Source: a virus. Taken from it: 30,445 bases of DNA. Shown here piece by piece: positions 8,448 to 15,569 of the stretch. The first letter of the stretch is position 1; each line of letters opens with the position of its first letter. Position numbers and translations under genes: made by a program. The notes beneath the pieces were generated by a model, which was not told the DNA's origin, ran no database searches, and saw nothing but the letters and a program-made list of their open reading frames with translations. Location of the stretch: positions 1-30,445 of IMG/VR virus record IMGVR_UViG_3300022927_000081. One strand, written 5' to 3'.

Positions 8448-9023
8448 ATGTGGGCATTAGTAGAAAACAATCAAGTAACTCAGGTTTACACCAGACCTAA
8501 AGCAATAACCATTGGGGACAATCAATATCCAAGTAATATTATGTCTGTATGGTCTGCCGAAGATTTAGAGGCAATAGGCATTTATGAAGTGGTTGTAGAT
8601 AACAGCAACTTTAAAAACCCTTCTTATTACATTAACACCAATCAATCTTTTGATTTTGCTAACGATGTGGTAACTGCATCTTATGGTACAGCTACTCCTA
8701 AAAACTTAGACGATACAACTGATCCTGATACTGGTGATGTAACTCATGGTCTTAAATGGAATCACAATCAAGTGATTATCAATCAAGCTTATGGTTTATT
8801 ACAGCCTAACGATTGGTATGTGGTCAGAGAAACAGAAGCTGGTACAGCTATTCCTGCTGATTGGACTACCTTTAGAACTGATGTCAGAAGCACAGCAGCA
8901 GATATGCAAAGCAAAATTGATGCTTGTACCACAGTCGATGAGTTAGCAGCCTTGTATGAATACAACGATGCTGAACCACCTGTTAGACCATTAGGTGAGT
9001 TTCCAACTCCACCAAGTGCATAA
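8448..9023 (+). CDS. Probable tail-fibre assembly helper
   Basis: 191 residues; ATG with upstream aggaa. The N-terminus MWALVENNQVTQVYTRPKAI resembles the start of phage tail-assembly chaperone-like proteins that open with W-A-x-V-x-x-N. A central beta region (ASYGTATPKNLDD) is followed by a helical C-terminal half (AYGLLQPNDWYVVRETE, TTFRTDVRSTAADMQSKID) similar in arrangement to DUF4376/tail-assembly helpers, and a proline-rich end. It directly follows the fibre genes, the usual place of such helpers. Assignment is moderate; it could instead be a small virion protein. Confidence 0.5.
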   Translation: MWALVENNQVTQVYTRPKAITIGDNQYPSNIMSVWSAEDLEAIGIYEVVVDNSNFKNPSYYINTNQSFDFANDVVTASYGTATPKNLDDTTDPDTGDVTHGLKWNHNQVIINQAYGLLQPNDWYVVRETEAGTAIPADWTTFRTDVRSTAADMQSKIDACTTVDELAALYEYNDAEPPVRPLGEFPTPPSA

Positions 9024-9030
9024 TTAAATT

Positions 9031-9510
9031 ATGAAAAAACTTAAATCAATATTAGGAACCTTAGCTCCAACTCTGGGTGCTGCGATAGGTGGACCAATCG
9101 GCGGTCAAGCTGGTCAGATACTCAGTAGTATTTTAGGTGTACCCAACAATCCAAAAGCAATCGAAGGTGCTATGAATAACATCACAGCAGATCAAATGGT
9201 TGAGCTCAAGAAAGCAGAAATAGATTTTGAATTGCAAATGAAAGAGCTTGAGGTAGATATTTTTGAGCTTGAAGTTAACGACAAGCAAGACGCCAGAGGA
9301 AAGTTTAATAAAGACTGGACAGCCAGAATAATGGGTATTGCTGTTGTCGGTGGGTTTATGGGATACATATTTTTAGTAACCTTACAGCCACCAGAACAGA
9401 ACTCCGAGGCACTGATTAATCTTGTGCTTGGCTACCTCGGCGGTTTAGCTAGTGCTGTTATTTCTTTTTATTTTGGTGCTTCTAACACACCAGATAAAAA
9501 TGAAGAGTGA
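9031..9510 (+). CDS. Holin, GTA three-TM type
   Basis: 159 residues. Residues ~9-36 form a Gly/Ala-rich hydrophobic stretch (GTLAPTLGAAIGGPIGG), followed by a charged helix (~50-90, rich in E and K) with KQDARGKFNKDWTARI. Two membrane segments follow (~100-118 and ~128-150) and a short acidic tail. This order matches the holin family with three TM segments used for release of gene transfer agents and many phages. Holins make membrane lesions that let the endolysin reach the wall. No endolysin gene is in the window. Confidence 0.7.
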   Translation: MKKLKSILGTLAPTLGAAIGGPIGGQAGQILSSILGVPNNPKAIEGAMNNITADQMVELKKAEIDFELQMKELEVDIFELEVNDKQDARGKFNKDWTARIMGIAVVGGFMGYIFLVTLQPPEQNSEALINLVLGYLGGLASAVISFYFGASNTPDKNEE

Positions 9511-9788
9511 AAGAGCTATTAAGTGTTGTAGAGACTATAGGTATCCCAGCAGCAGTAGCTGTAGGAATGGGATATCTTGTTTGGACGCTTTTTAAAAATC
9601 TTATAGCTGACATCCATAAAAAATTAGATACTCAACATAGCATGATTGTTGCCTTAATAGATAGAATAAGGCAGATGGATAATGATATGATAAGGATTGA
9701 TACTTTAGTCAGAACAGCACTAAAGTTACCACCCGATGTAGATAGGATCTCACGGGCAGATGGGAAGAAAGATCAGAGAAAAGATTAA
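9507..9788 (+). CDS. One-TM small membrane protein downstream of holin
   Basis: 93 residues, with a GTG start overlapping the holin stop (GTGA). A hydrophobic segment near the N-terminus (~10-29, TIGIPAAVAVGMGYLVWTLF) is followed by an amphipathic helix (KNLIADIHKKLDTQH ... RIRQMDNDMIRIDTLV) and a charged Lys/Asp tail. The layout (short N-terminus, one TM, long helix) fits an accessory lysis protein such as an antiholin or inner-membrane spanin-like factor, but no lipobox partner is seen. The stop overlaps the next ATG (TAATG). Role inferred from position next to the holin. Confidence 0.5.
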   Translation: MKELLSVVETIGIPAAVAVGMGYLVWTLFKNLIADIHKKLDTQHSMIVALIDRIRQMDNDMIRIDTLVRTALKLPPDVDRISRADGKKDQRKD

Positions 9789-11470
9789 TGGCAGGTTTTA
9801 AATTACAAACATTTACCGGACTTAACGAAAAGCTAAGCCCTAGACTTTTGCCAGAAGATGTTGCTCAAGATGCACAGAATGTTTTTCTTGATCGTGGAAG
9901 GCTAGAAGCACTGCCGCAAGACACCAACGATGCATCTGAAACCGGACCAACACATCCAGCCAGTCACATTGGGTCAACAACAAAAACAATATTTAAAGCA
10001 ACCAACGCCGAGTGGTTTACCTTCAACGACGAGGTAGATGTAATTAAAAGCCCGATAAAAGAAGATGTTCATGGACGTTTTTATTTTACTGGCATCGGAG
10101 GAGGCTCTGGATTCCCCAGAATGGTGGATGCAACCAACGGAATATCAGGTGCTGGACCTTATCCAACAACAACATATAGATTAGGGTTGCCAACCCCACC
10201 AGCATTTACCACTGGTCCCAGTGTAAACAATGCTACAGCAGCAGCAGGTGCAACAGAATCATCAAGGGCTTATGTGTATACAGAGATCACCGCATTCGGG
10301 GAAGAAGGACCACCAAGTACAGTTGCAACAAGCGATATTGTAGATGCCGCAAATGGAGCTACAGTCACACTATCTTTACCAGCAGCAACAAGTGGTACAT
10401 ACAATATTTCTAAAAGAAGAATTTATAGAACAGACCTCAATGGTATATTTAGATTTGTTAAAGATGTATCTGGAACATCGTCAGGGACAACAACAGAAGC
10501 TGTTCTGGACGCCTCTCTCGGGGAAGAAATAGAATCGGTCGACAATCTAGCACCGCCAGATGACACCTCTTCATTACACCCAGATGGACCTATGCTTGGC
10601 ATCACAACAATGCCTAACGGAATTACAGCAGGCTTTAGTGGTAACACATTATTATTTAGTGAGGCTTTCTTGCCACACTCATACCCACTTTCAAACCAAA
10701 TAACAACCAAAGATGACATAGTTGGAATAGCATCTATTGCCTCGGGCTTGTTAGTCACAACAAAAGGTAAGCCCTTATTAGTGTCAGGTACAGATCCTTC
10801 AGCCATGGCTATGGTTGAGATAGATGCGAATCTACCAAATAGTAATAAGCGTTCACTTGTTGACATGGGAGAGTATGCTATTTATTCCTCCCCCGACGGA
10901 CTCGTGCTTATGTCAAACTCAGGCATTAACCTTGTTACCGAACAAATATTTACCAGAGATCAATGGCAGGACTATTACCCGTCTAACGTAGAGGGCTATG
11001 AGTACGAAGGCAAATACCTAGGCTTTACATGGGACGGCTCTGACTCAAGCACCAAGAAAGGATTTATCTTTGATCCAAGGGGAGGAAAGAACGCATTTGT
11101 TAATTTAGATTTTTATGCACACGCAGGCTTCAACGACAGAGAGGAGGACGAACTATATTTAGTTATTGACGGTACCCTTAAAAAGTTTGGCAGATCTGCA
11201 AGCAAAAGAACATACTCATGGAAGTCTAAAGAGTTTTACTCAAACAGACCTATATCGCCGGGTGTAGCGAAAGTAAGTGCTGACTCTTATAGCAGCCTTA
11301 CATTTAAGCTATATGCAGACGGATCTTTAAAACACACACAGACCGTTACTAACAACAATATATTTAGATTACCCGGAGGCTATCAAGCAAAAGCCTTTCA
11401 TATCATCCTTGAAGGAACAGACGCTGTGAACGAAGTCTGTGTATATGAAAGCCCACAGGAGATTACCTGA
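9788..11470 (+). CDS. Tail nozzle/hub-like virion protein
   Basis: 560 residues. The opening, FTGLNEKLSPRLLPEDVAQDAQNV with FLDRGRLEALP, has the G-x-N ... LP-x-x-A-x-x-A-x-N-V ... G-L pattern of phage virion proteins that form the lower tail of short-tailed phages (P22 gp10-like or nozzle-like). Residues ~140-260 contain a fibronectin-III-like segment (YVYTEITAFGEEGPPS; RRIYRTDLNGIFRFV). The remaining half is beta-rich and resembles propeller blades (AGFSGNTLLFSEAF, YAIYSSPDGLVLMS, YLGFTWDG). No catalytic motif. Likely builds the distal tail tube or nozzle. A siphovirus baseplate protein is the main alternative. Confidence 0.5.
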   Translation: MAGFKLQTFTGLNEKLSPRLLPEDVAQDAQNVFLDRGRLEALPQDTNDASETGPTHPASHIGSTTKTIFKATNAEWFTFNDEVDVIKSPIKEDVHGRFYFTGIGGGSGFPRMVDATNGISGAGPYPTTTYRLGLPTPPAFTTGPSVNNATAAAGATESSRAYVYTEITAFGEEGPPSTVATSDIVDAANGATVTLSLPAATSGTYNISKRRIYRTDLNGIFRFVKDVSGTSSGTTTEAVLDASLGEEIESVDNLAPPDDTSSLHPDGPMLGITTMPNGITAGFSGNTLLFSEAFLPHSYPLSNQITTKDDIVGIASIASGLLVTTKGKPLLVSGTDPSAMAMVEIDANLPNSNKRSLVDMGEYAIYSSPDGLVLMSNSGINLVTEQIFTRDQWQDYYPSNVEGYEYEGKYLGFTWDGSDSSTKKGFIFDPRGGKNAFVNLDFYAHAGFNDREEDELYLVIDGTLKKFGRSASKRTYSWKSKEFYSNRPISPGVAKVSADSYSSLTFKLYADGSLKHTQTVTNNNIFRLPGGYQAKAFHIILEGTDAVNEVCVYESPQEIT

Positions 11471-13161
11471 TGGCTAAGGCAAGAGGTACTTTCGTTGTAC
11501 CAAGAGGTTTTGATCCAGAGGCAAAAAGATTTGCCACCCTTGTTAATGATTCTATTGCACAGATTAAAGGTGAGAAGGGAGATCCCTTAGACGCAGCAGT
11601 AACCTTTAGAGATCTTATTGATACTGGCATTGCAAAAAGAAACATAAGAATAAATGCTGATGGCAAGATTACTGGAACAAATTCAAATCAAATTGTTATT
11701 GGTGAAGAAGAGGTACTAGATATACCCCCACCACCCACAGGTGTAAGTGCCGATGGGGCTTTTCAAAATATTATTATTGAATGGGATACAGCCACATTCT
11801 TTGGGTTCTCACATGCAGAAGTATGGGCATCCAGCACCAACAGTTTTGCAAGCAGGGTGTTTGTTGGACAGACAACAGCGGCAGTATTTAGTCATGCGGT
11901 AGGTACAGGTCAAACCAGATATTACTGGATAAGATTTGTAAACACACAAGACATCCCGGGACCATTTAATTCTACATCTGGCACCGCAGGAACAACCGCC
12001 TTGATAGACACACAAGAAATAGCAGATGGTTTAATTACCGCAGCCAAGCTTGTTGACGGTGCAGTTACCGAAACAAAAATAGCAGCAGACGCTGTAACTA
12101 ACGCCAAAATAGCAGTCAATGCTATTCAGGGAGATGTCATAGCGGCATCAGCGATCACTGAAACAAAGATATCAACAGACGCTATTAGTTCAGCAAAGAT
12201 ACAAGCAAATGCAATTATTGCTGGTAAGATTGCAACCAACGCAATCGTTGCTGGCAACATACAGTCTAACGCTATAACGGCTGATAAGATTCAGGCTAAC
12301 GCCGTGGTTGCAGATAAGATAGCAGCAAACTCAGTAACCGCCGCTAAGATGGTAGCGGGTACTATCACCGCAGCTTCCGGTATTATTGGTGATCTAGCAA
12401 TCTCCTCAGCAAAAATTATTGATGGTGCGATTATCAACGCAAAGATTGCAAACGCTGCTATTGATGATGCAAAAATTGCAAACTTAAGTGCAACAAAAAT
12501 AACCTCAGATCAGATAGATACAGCACGAATTAATGTAGCGGGTTTAATCACTGCCGGGGGATTAATTGTTGGTAGTGACCTTTCTACCAATGGTGGCACA
12601 ACTATTCATGGCGGCAACATTATTACAAACACAATTGCTGCAAATAAATTAACGATCACGCCCCTTGAGGCGGGTCAAGCTGCGGCAGATATTAACAGCA
12701 ACACGACTACGATTGACGGGGGAAAGATAACAACGAACTCTGTAACCGCTACTCAAATCAATACAGCCAACTTGGTCCTTCCATCATCAGGAGCAGCCGC
12801 ACAAACAATAGGTCCTTGGACCCCATCAAACACTATGCAGTATAAATATGTTACAAGTGTTGGCTCAGGAGCTGGTTTTTATCATGGCTTTGTAAGACTT
12901 CAAGGAATTACTAATCACCTTAAAACGGTGAGCTTGGTTTATTTTGATTCAGGAACCTCTGCTATAGTTTACAACAGCGGCACAACAGATAAGCTGCCGG
13001 GACAGGTAGATAGGTTTTTTTCTACCTCTGATTCTGCAAATATTCCACAAGCATTTGAATACACTGGAAGCAACACAGTTAACTTATTTATTCTTGCACA
13101 AGCGGACTCTGCACCAGACACAATAACAGTTACAGCAAGATTCTATAAATATAGTGTCTAA
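11470..13161 (+). CDS. gpJ-like tail fibre with FN3 domain and decamer-repeat shaft
   Basis: 563 residues, start overlapping the upstream stop (TGATGG). An N-terminal ~75-residue module is followed by one FN3-like domain (~76-180; PPPPTGVSADGAFQNIIIEW, YYWIRFVNTQDIPGPF). A long shaft of ten-residue repeats with the pattern A-[IV]-x-x-x-K-I-x-x-[ND] lies at ~190-360. The shaft ends in a region (KITSDQIDTARINVAGLI, TIHGGNIITNTI) similar to the central-fibre part of lambda gpJ-type proteins (DUF1983-like). The C-terminal ~120 residues form a beta-rich head (GAGFYHGFVRLQ). Probably a trimeric central fibre; the lack of the rest of gpJ argues against a full siphoviral tip protein. Confidence 0.55.
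   Translation: MAKARGTFVVPRGFDPEAKRFATLVNDSIAQIKGEKGDPLDAAVTFRDLIDTGIAKRNIRINADGKITGTNSNQIVIGEEEVLDIPPPPTGVSADGAFQNIIIEWDTATFFGFSHAEVWASSTNSFASRVFVGQTTAAVFSHAVGTGQTRYYWIRFVNTQDIPGPFNSTSGTAGTTALIDTQEIADGLITAAKLVDGAVTETKIAADAVTNAKIAVNAIQGDVIAASAITETKISTDAISSAKIQANAIIAGKIATNAIVAGNIQSNAITADKIQANAVVADKIAANSVTAAKMVAGTITAASGIIGDLAISSAKIIDGAIINAKIANAAIDDAKIANLSATKITSDQIDTARINVAGLITAGGLIVGSDLSTNGGTTIHGGNIITNTIAANKLTITPLEAGQAAADINSNTTTIDGGKITTNSVTATQINTANLVLPSSGAAAQTIGPWTPSNTMQYKYVTSVGSGAGFYHGFVRLQGITNHLKTVSLVYFDSGTSAIVYNSGTTDKLPGQVDRFFSTSDSANIPQAFEYTGSNTVNLFILAQADSAPDTITVTARFYKYSV
12037..12550 (+). repeat. In-frame ~30-bp degenerate repeats of fibre shaft
   Basis: The encoded protein repeats a ten-residue unit about fifteen times, with Ala-[Ile/Val] followed four residues on by Lys-Ile (for example DAVTNAKIAV, DAISSAKIQA, NAVVADKIAA). 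The units are diverged at DNA level. The pattern indicates a regular trimeric shaft rather than a DNA element. Confidence 0.7.
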
Positions 13162-13173
13162 TGGAGAATAGCA

Positions 13174-13542
13174 ATGAGTGAGTGGATAATGCGAGATTAT
13201 ACTTATACATATGAGCTTGTATCATACAAGGTAGAACAAGAGGGTGATATTGCTGATATAGTAACAGAGGTTAATTTTAATGTTACTGCCACAGACACAT
13301 CTTCTAATACCGTTACTTTTCCTTGGAGATTTGTTTTTTGTAAATATACAACATCGGGTACTTGTCCAATGACTGGCAAAACAATTAACTATACACCCCT
13401 TACAGACCTTACGGACGCAAAAATTATTGCTTGGATTAAATCAGCCTTTGCATATCAAGATAGGGACATAATGTTAAACCATCATGCCGCTCAATTGCTT
13501 GAGGGTAGAACTTCTGATAATCCAGTTCCGCCGTCTGAATAG
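13174..13542 (+). CDS. Conserved hypothetical phage protein
   Basis: 122 residues; ATG 12 bases after the preceding stop with weak upstream gaga. The sequence is beta-rich at first (YTYTYELVSYKVEQEGD ... EVNFNVTATDTSSNTVTF) and helical later (DAKIIAWIKSAFAYQDRDIM, HHAAQLLEG). No known catalytic motif. Similar small proteins with V-x-x-V-x-W-x-x-x-A are found among phage structural genes, and I cannot assign a role. Its place between the central fibre and the gp13-like gene suggests a minor virion or assembly component. Confidence 0.5.
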   Translation: MSEWIMRDYTYTYELVSYKVEQEGDIADIVTEVNFNVTATDTSSNTVTFPWRFVFCKYTTSGTCPMTGKTINYTPLTDLTDAKIIAWIKSAFAYQDRDIMLNHHAAQLLEGRTSDNPVPPSE

Positions 13543-13591
13543 TAACAAAGGGCTACATTAATGGTAAATTTAGTGATATCTTACGGACAGA

Positions 13592-13996
13592 ATGCTATCT
13601 TTAGTTGATGTAAGATTATATTGGGACGACATCCTACCCGGTATTAAAAAGATCAAGGATGAGTCACAACCAGAGTGGCGGATTGAGGATGTCTATGCAT
13701 CGCTTGTTTCTGGGATAGCTGAGCTGTATGTTGATCTTGAACAAAGACCAAATACAAGCTTCATTGTGTTGCAAGAAAAACCCTTGATCTTCAAACCGGG
13801 AAAAGGTTTATTGGTCTGGATTGCCCATGACGATAGGGCGGATGCAGCAAAGAAATATATGGACGAGGTTGAAATGATAGCTGAAACAAAAGGATGTTCT
13901 AAGATAGAGTTCTGGACTCCTTGGGATGGTTTAGTGAAAGCACTGAACACCAGAGGCTACAACCTTAAATATTACATAGTAGAAAAGGAGATCTAA
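13592..13996 (+). CDS. T7 gp13-like / GNAT-fold small internal virion protein
   Basis: 134 residues, close to the 138 of T7 gp13. It reads as alternating helix and strand: WRIEDVYASLVSGIAELYVD, then FIVLQEKPLIFKPGKGLLVWIAH, then a helix AAKKYMDEVEMIAETKG, then CSKIEFWTP and LNTRGYNLKYYIVEKEI. This order (strand pair, helix, I-E-F-W strand, R-G-Y-x-x-x-Y turn) resembles a GNAT acyltransferase fold. Proteins of this kind sit before the ejection-protein genes in T7-like phages. Acetyltransferase activity is not implied, because no clear acetyl-CoA pyrophosphate loop is seen. The start is preceded by a weak ggacag. Confidence 0.5.
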   Translation: MLSLVDVRLYWDDILPGIKKIKDESQPEWRIEDVYASLVSGIAELYVDLEQRPNTSFIVLQEKPLIFKPGKGLLVWIAHDDRADAAKKYMDEVEMIAETKGCSKIEFWTPWDGLVKALNTRGYNLKYYIVEKEI

Positions 13997-14586
13997 TGTC
14001 AGGTGGCGGCGGAAGCACAACAATTAAAGACACCCCAGCACAAAAGTCATTGGCTAAAATTGCTGCACAAAGGTTTAATCTTTATCAACAGTATTTTGTA
14101 CCTTTAGAAAATCAGTTTATCGCTGACGTTCAATCATTAAAAGATCCTTCTAATTTTGAAAATGTTGCATCTTTTGTAAATACAATACAGCAACCAGAGT
14201 TTCAAGAACAAAGAAGACAGCTAGCACAACAAGCATTTCAACAAGGCGTAGATCCAACATCCGGTCAATACCGAGGCAGAACACAACAACTATCTCAGGC
14301 ACAGGCAAGAGGTCTAGGCATAGGAACCGCTGAAGGTATGTCTGGTCAGGTAGATAGATACTACCAAGGACTACAAAACATTATTGCTTTAGGAGAAGGA
14401 CAGGCTGGTCAGGCTATGTCTGGTCTAGGTGATGTCGGAAAAATAGCACAACAAAGAGCACAAGCGGAAGCAAAAACTAGTTTTGCAAAAGCACAAACAG
14501 TACCGGCGGCTATTGGTACAGGTGTTGGTCTTGGGGTGGGATATACTCTTGGTGGTTTTGGAAATAACTCTGGTGGTGGCAGTTAA
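13996..14586 (+). CDS. Candidate internal virion / ejection protein (Gln/Ala-rich)
   Basis: 196 residues; TAATG coupling with the preceding gene. It starts MSGGGGSTTIKDTPAQKSLA, then long helices rich in Gln, Ala and Arg (QEQRRQLAQQAFQQG, RGRTQQLSQAQARGL), and ends with a glycine-rich hydrophobic segment (IGTGVGLGVGYTLGGFG). Helical Gln/Ala-rich proteins with a Gly-zipper C-terminus at this position match the class of T7 gp14-like ejection proteins, which form the membrane-spanning part of the DNA channel. Homology is not demonstrated; the call rests on composition and context. Confidence 0.5.
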   Translation: MSGGGGSTTIKDTPAQKSLAKIAAQRFNLYQQYFVPLENQFIADVQSLKDPSNFENVASFVNTIQQPEFQEQRRQLAQQAFQQGVDPTSGQYRGRTQQLSQAQARGLGIGTAEGMSGQVDRYYQGLQNIIALGEGQAGQAMSGLGDVGKIAQQRAQAEAKTSFAKAQTVPAAIGTGVGLGVGYTLGGFGNNSGGGS

Positions 14587-15122
14587 TGGCTGATCCTATG
14601 ACAAATTTATATCAGGGAGCATCGTTTGGGTTAATGCCACAAACGAGAATGAATTTTGATCTTGGTCGTGGAGGATATCAGCCTGCAAACCAAGGTCAGT
14701 TTTTTGTAGACCCATATAGAACCGGAGATCAAGCTGCACAGGAAACTTTAGCAGATTTATATGAAGCAGAATATGCGGATTACTTAAACAGATTTTTTCC
14801 AGTACAGCAACAGATGATCTCTGAAGTAACAGAACAGTTTCCGGGGCTTAGACAGGAAGAAATTTCACGGGCACAACAGTCTGTGGCTAAGGCTTACGCA
14901 AATATATCTGGTCAACAAAGAAGAAGAATGGGTGGTTTTGGTTTAAGAGAATCAGAGAGTTTTTATAAAGACCTTGAAAGATCACAAACATCTGCAACTG
15001 TCGCAGCAAGAAATCTAGCAGGACAAAGAGCGGATGAAAGAAGAATGGAATTAATGTCTGGAAACATAGGCGGAGCCCTAGGAACCAGAGCAATTGCAAC
15101 TCAAGGAGGAGTAGGTGGCTAG
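14586..15122 (+). CDS. Candidate virion/ejection protein, helical
   Basis: 178 residues, with the ATG overlapping the previous stop (TAATG). After a Gly-rich N-terminus (DLGRGGYQPANQGQF) comes a helical stretch ADLYEAEYADYLNRFFPVQQ followed by QRRRMGGFGLRESESFYKDL and RADERRMELMSGNIGG. The helix plus L-x-x-x-x-G-Q-R arrangement parallels that of the preceding gene (both have a Y-x-x-x-F-x-P-x-x-x-x segment before Q/R-rich helices), suggesting the two genes are distant paralogues. Probably packaged in the virion, with no enzyme signature. It ends eight bases inside the next gene. Confidence 0.45.
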   Translation: MADPMTNLYQGASFGLMPQTRMNFDLGRGGYQPANQGQFFVDPYRTGDQAAQETLADLYEAEYADYLNRFFPVQQQMISEVTEQFPGLRQEEISRAQQSVAKAYANISGQQRRRMGGFGLRESESFYKDLERSQTSATVAARNLAGQRADERRMELMSGNIGGALGTRAIATQGGVGG

Positions 15123-15567
15123 TTTATTAACAACAGGCAGACAGATTAAAGGATCAGCTTTGGCTGGTTTAACATCTGTAGCACAACAAGAAGCATCTAA
15201 AAATATTGCAGAAGAACAGCTCAAGCAGGCAGCAGAAGCTCAATCACAACAACTGATTGGTACAGGTCTTGGTGTAGCGGGTGCATATGCGGCACCTAAA
15301 GTTGCAGCAAGCATGGCTTCAAGAAAGGCACTTGCGGATGTTGGTCTTACCGGGGTGGATATGTTTGCGGCTCCCGGCTCACAGGCAGCAACAAGCGTTG
15401 CAGCTATACCTGCTGAGGTTGCGGCTGGAACGGCAACAGCAACAGAGGCAGCGGCGGTAGCTGAGGGAGGCACAGCAGCGGCTGGCGGAACCACAGCACT
15501 ATTAACTAACCCATACACTTATGCAGCTATAGCAGCAGCATTTTTGTTAAAAAAAATATTTGATTAA
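15115..15567 (+). CDS. Ala/Gly-rich small protein with hydrophobic C-terminus
   Basis: 150 residues from a GTG start with a near-perfect aaggagga site; the start overlaps the upstream gene by eight bases. The first 45 residues are helical (EEQLKQAAEAQSQQLIG), then GTGLGVAGAYAAPKVAASMA, an Ala/Thr-rich low-complexity part (GTATATEAAAVAEGG), and a hydrophobic C-terminal segment (YTYAAIAAAFLLKKIFD) that could insert in a membrane. With its neighbours it belongs to the candidate ejection-protein block. No catalytic residues are visible and the family is not recognised. Confidence 0.5.
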   Translation: MASLLTTGRQIKGSALAGLTSVAQQEASKNIAEEQLKQAAEAQSQQLIGTGLGVAGAYAAPKVAASMASRKALADVGLTGVDMFAAPGSQAATSVAAIPAEVAAGTATATEAAAVAEGGTAAAGGTTALLTNPYTYAAIAAAFLLKKIFD

Positions 15568-15569
15568 TC

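Noticed and set aside
743-9023. Diversity-generating retroelement acting on a fibre gene
   Set aside because: No reverse transcriptase or template/variable repeat pair was seen in the window.
13561-13608. 15-codon frame upstream of the gp13-like gene
   Set aside because: It has no ribosome site and an unconvincing product overlapping the next gene's start.
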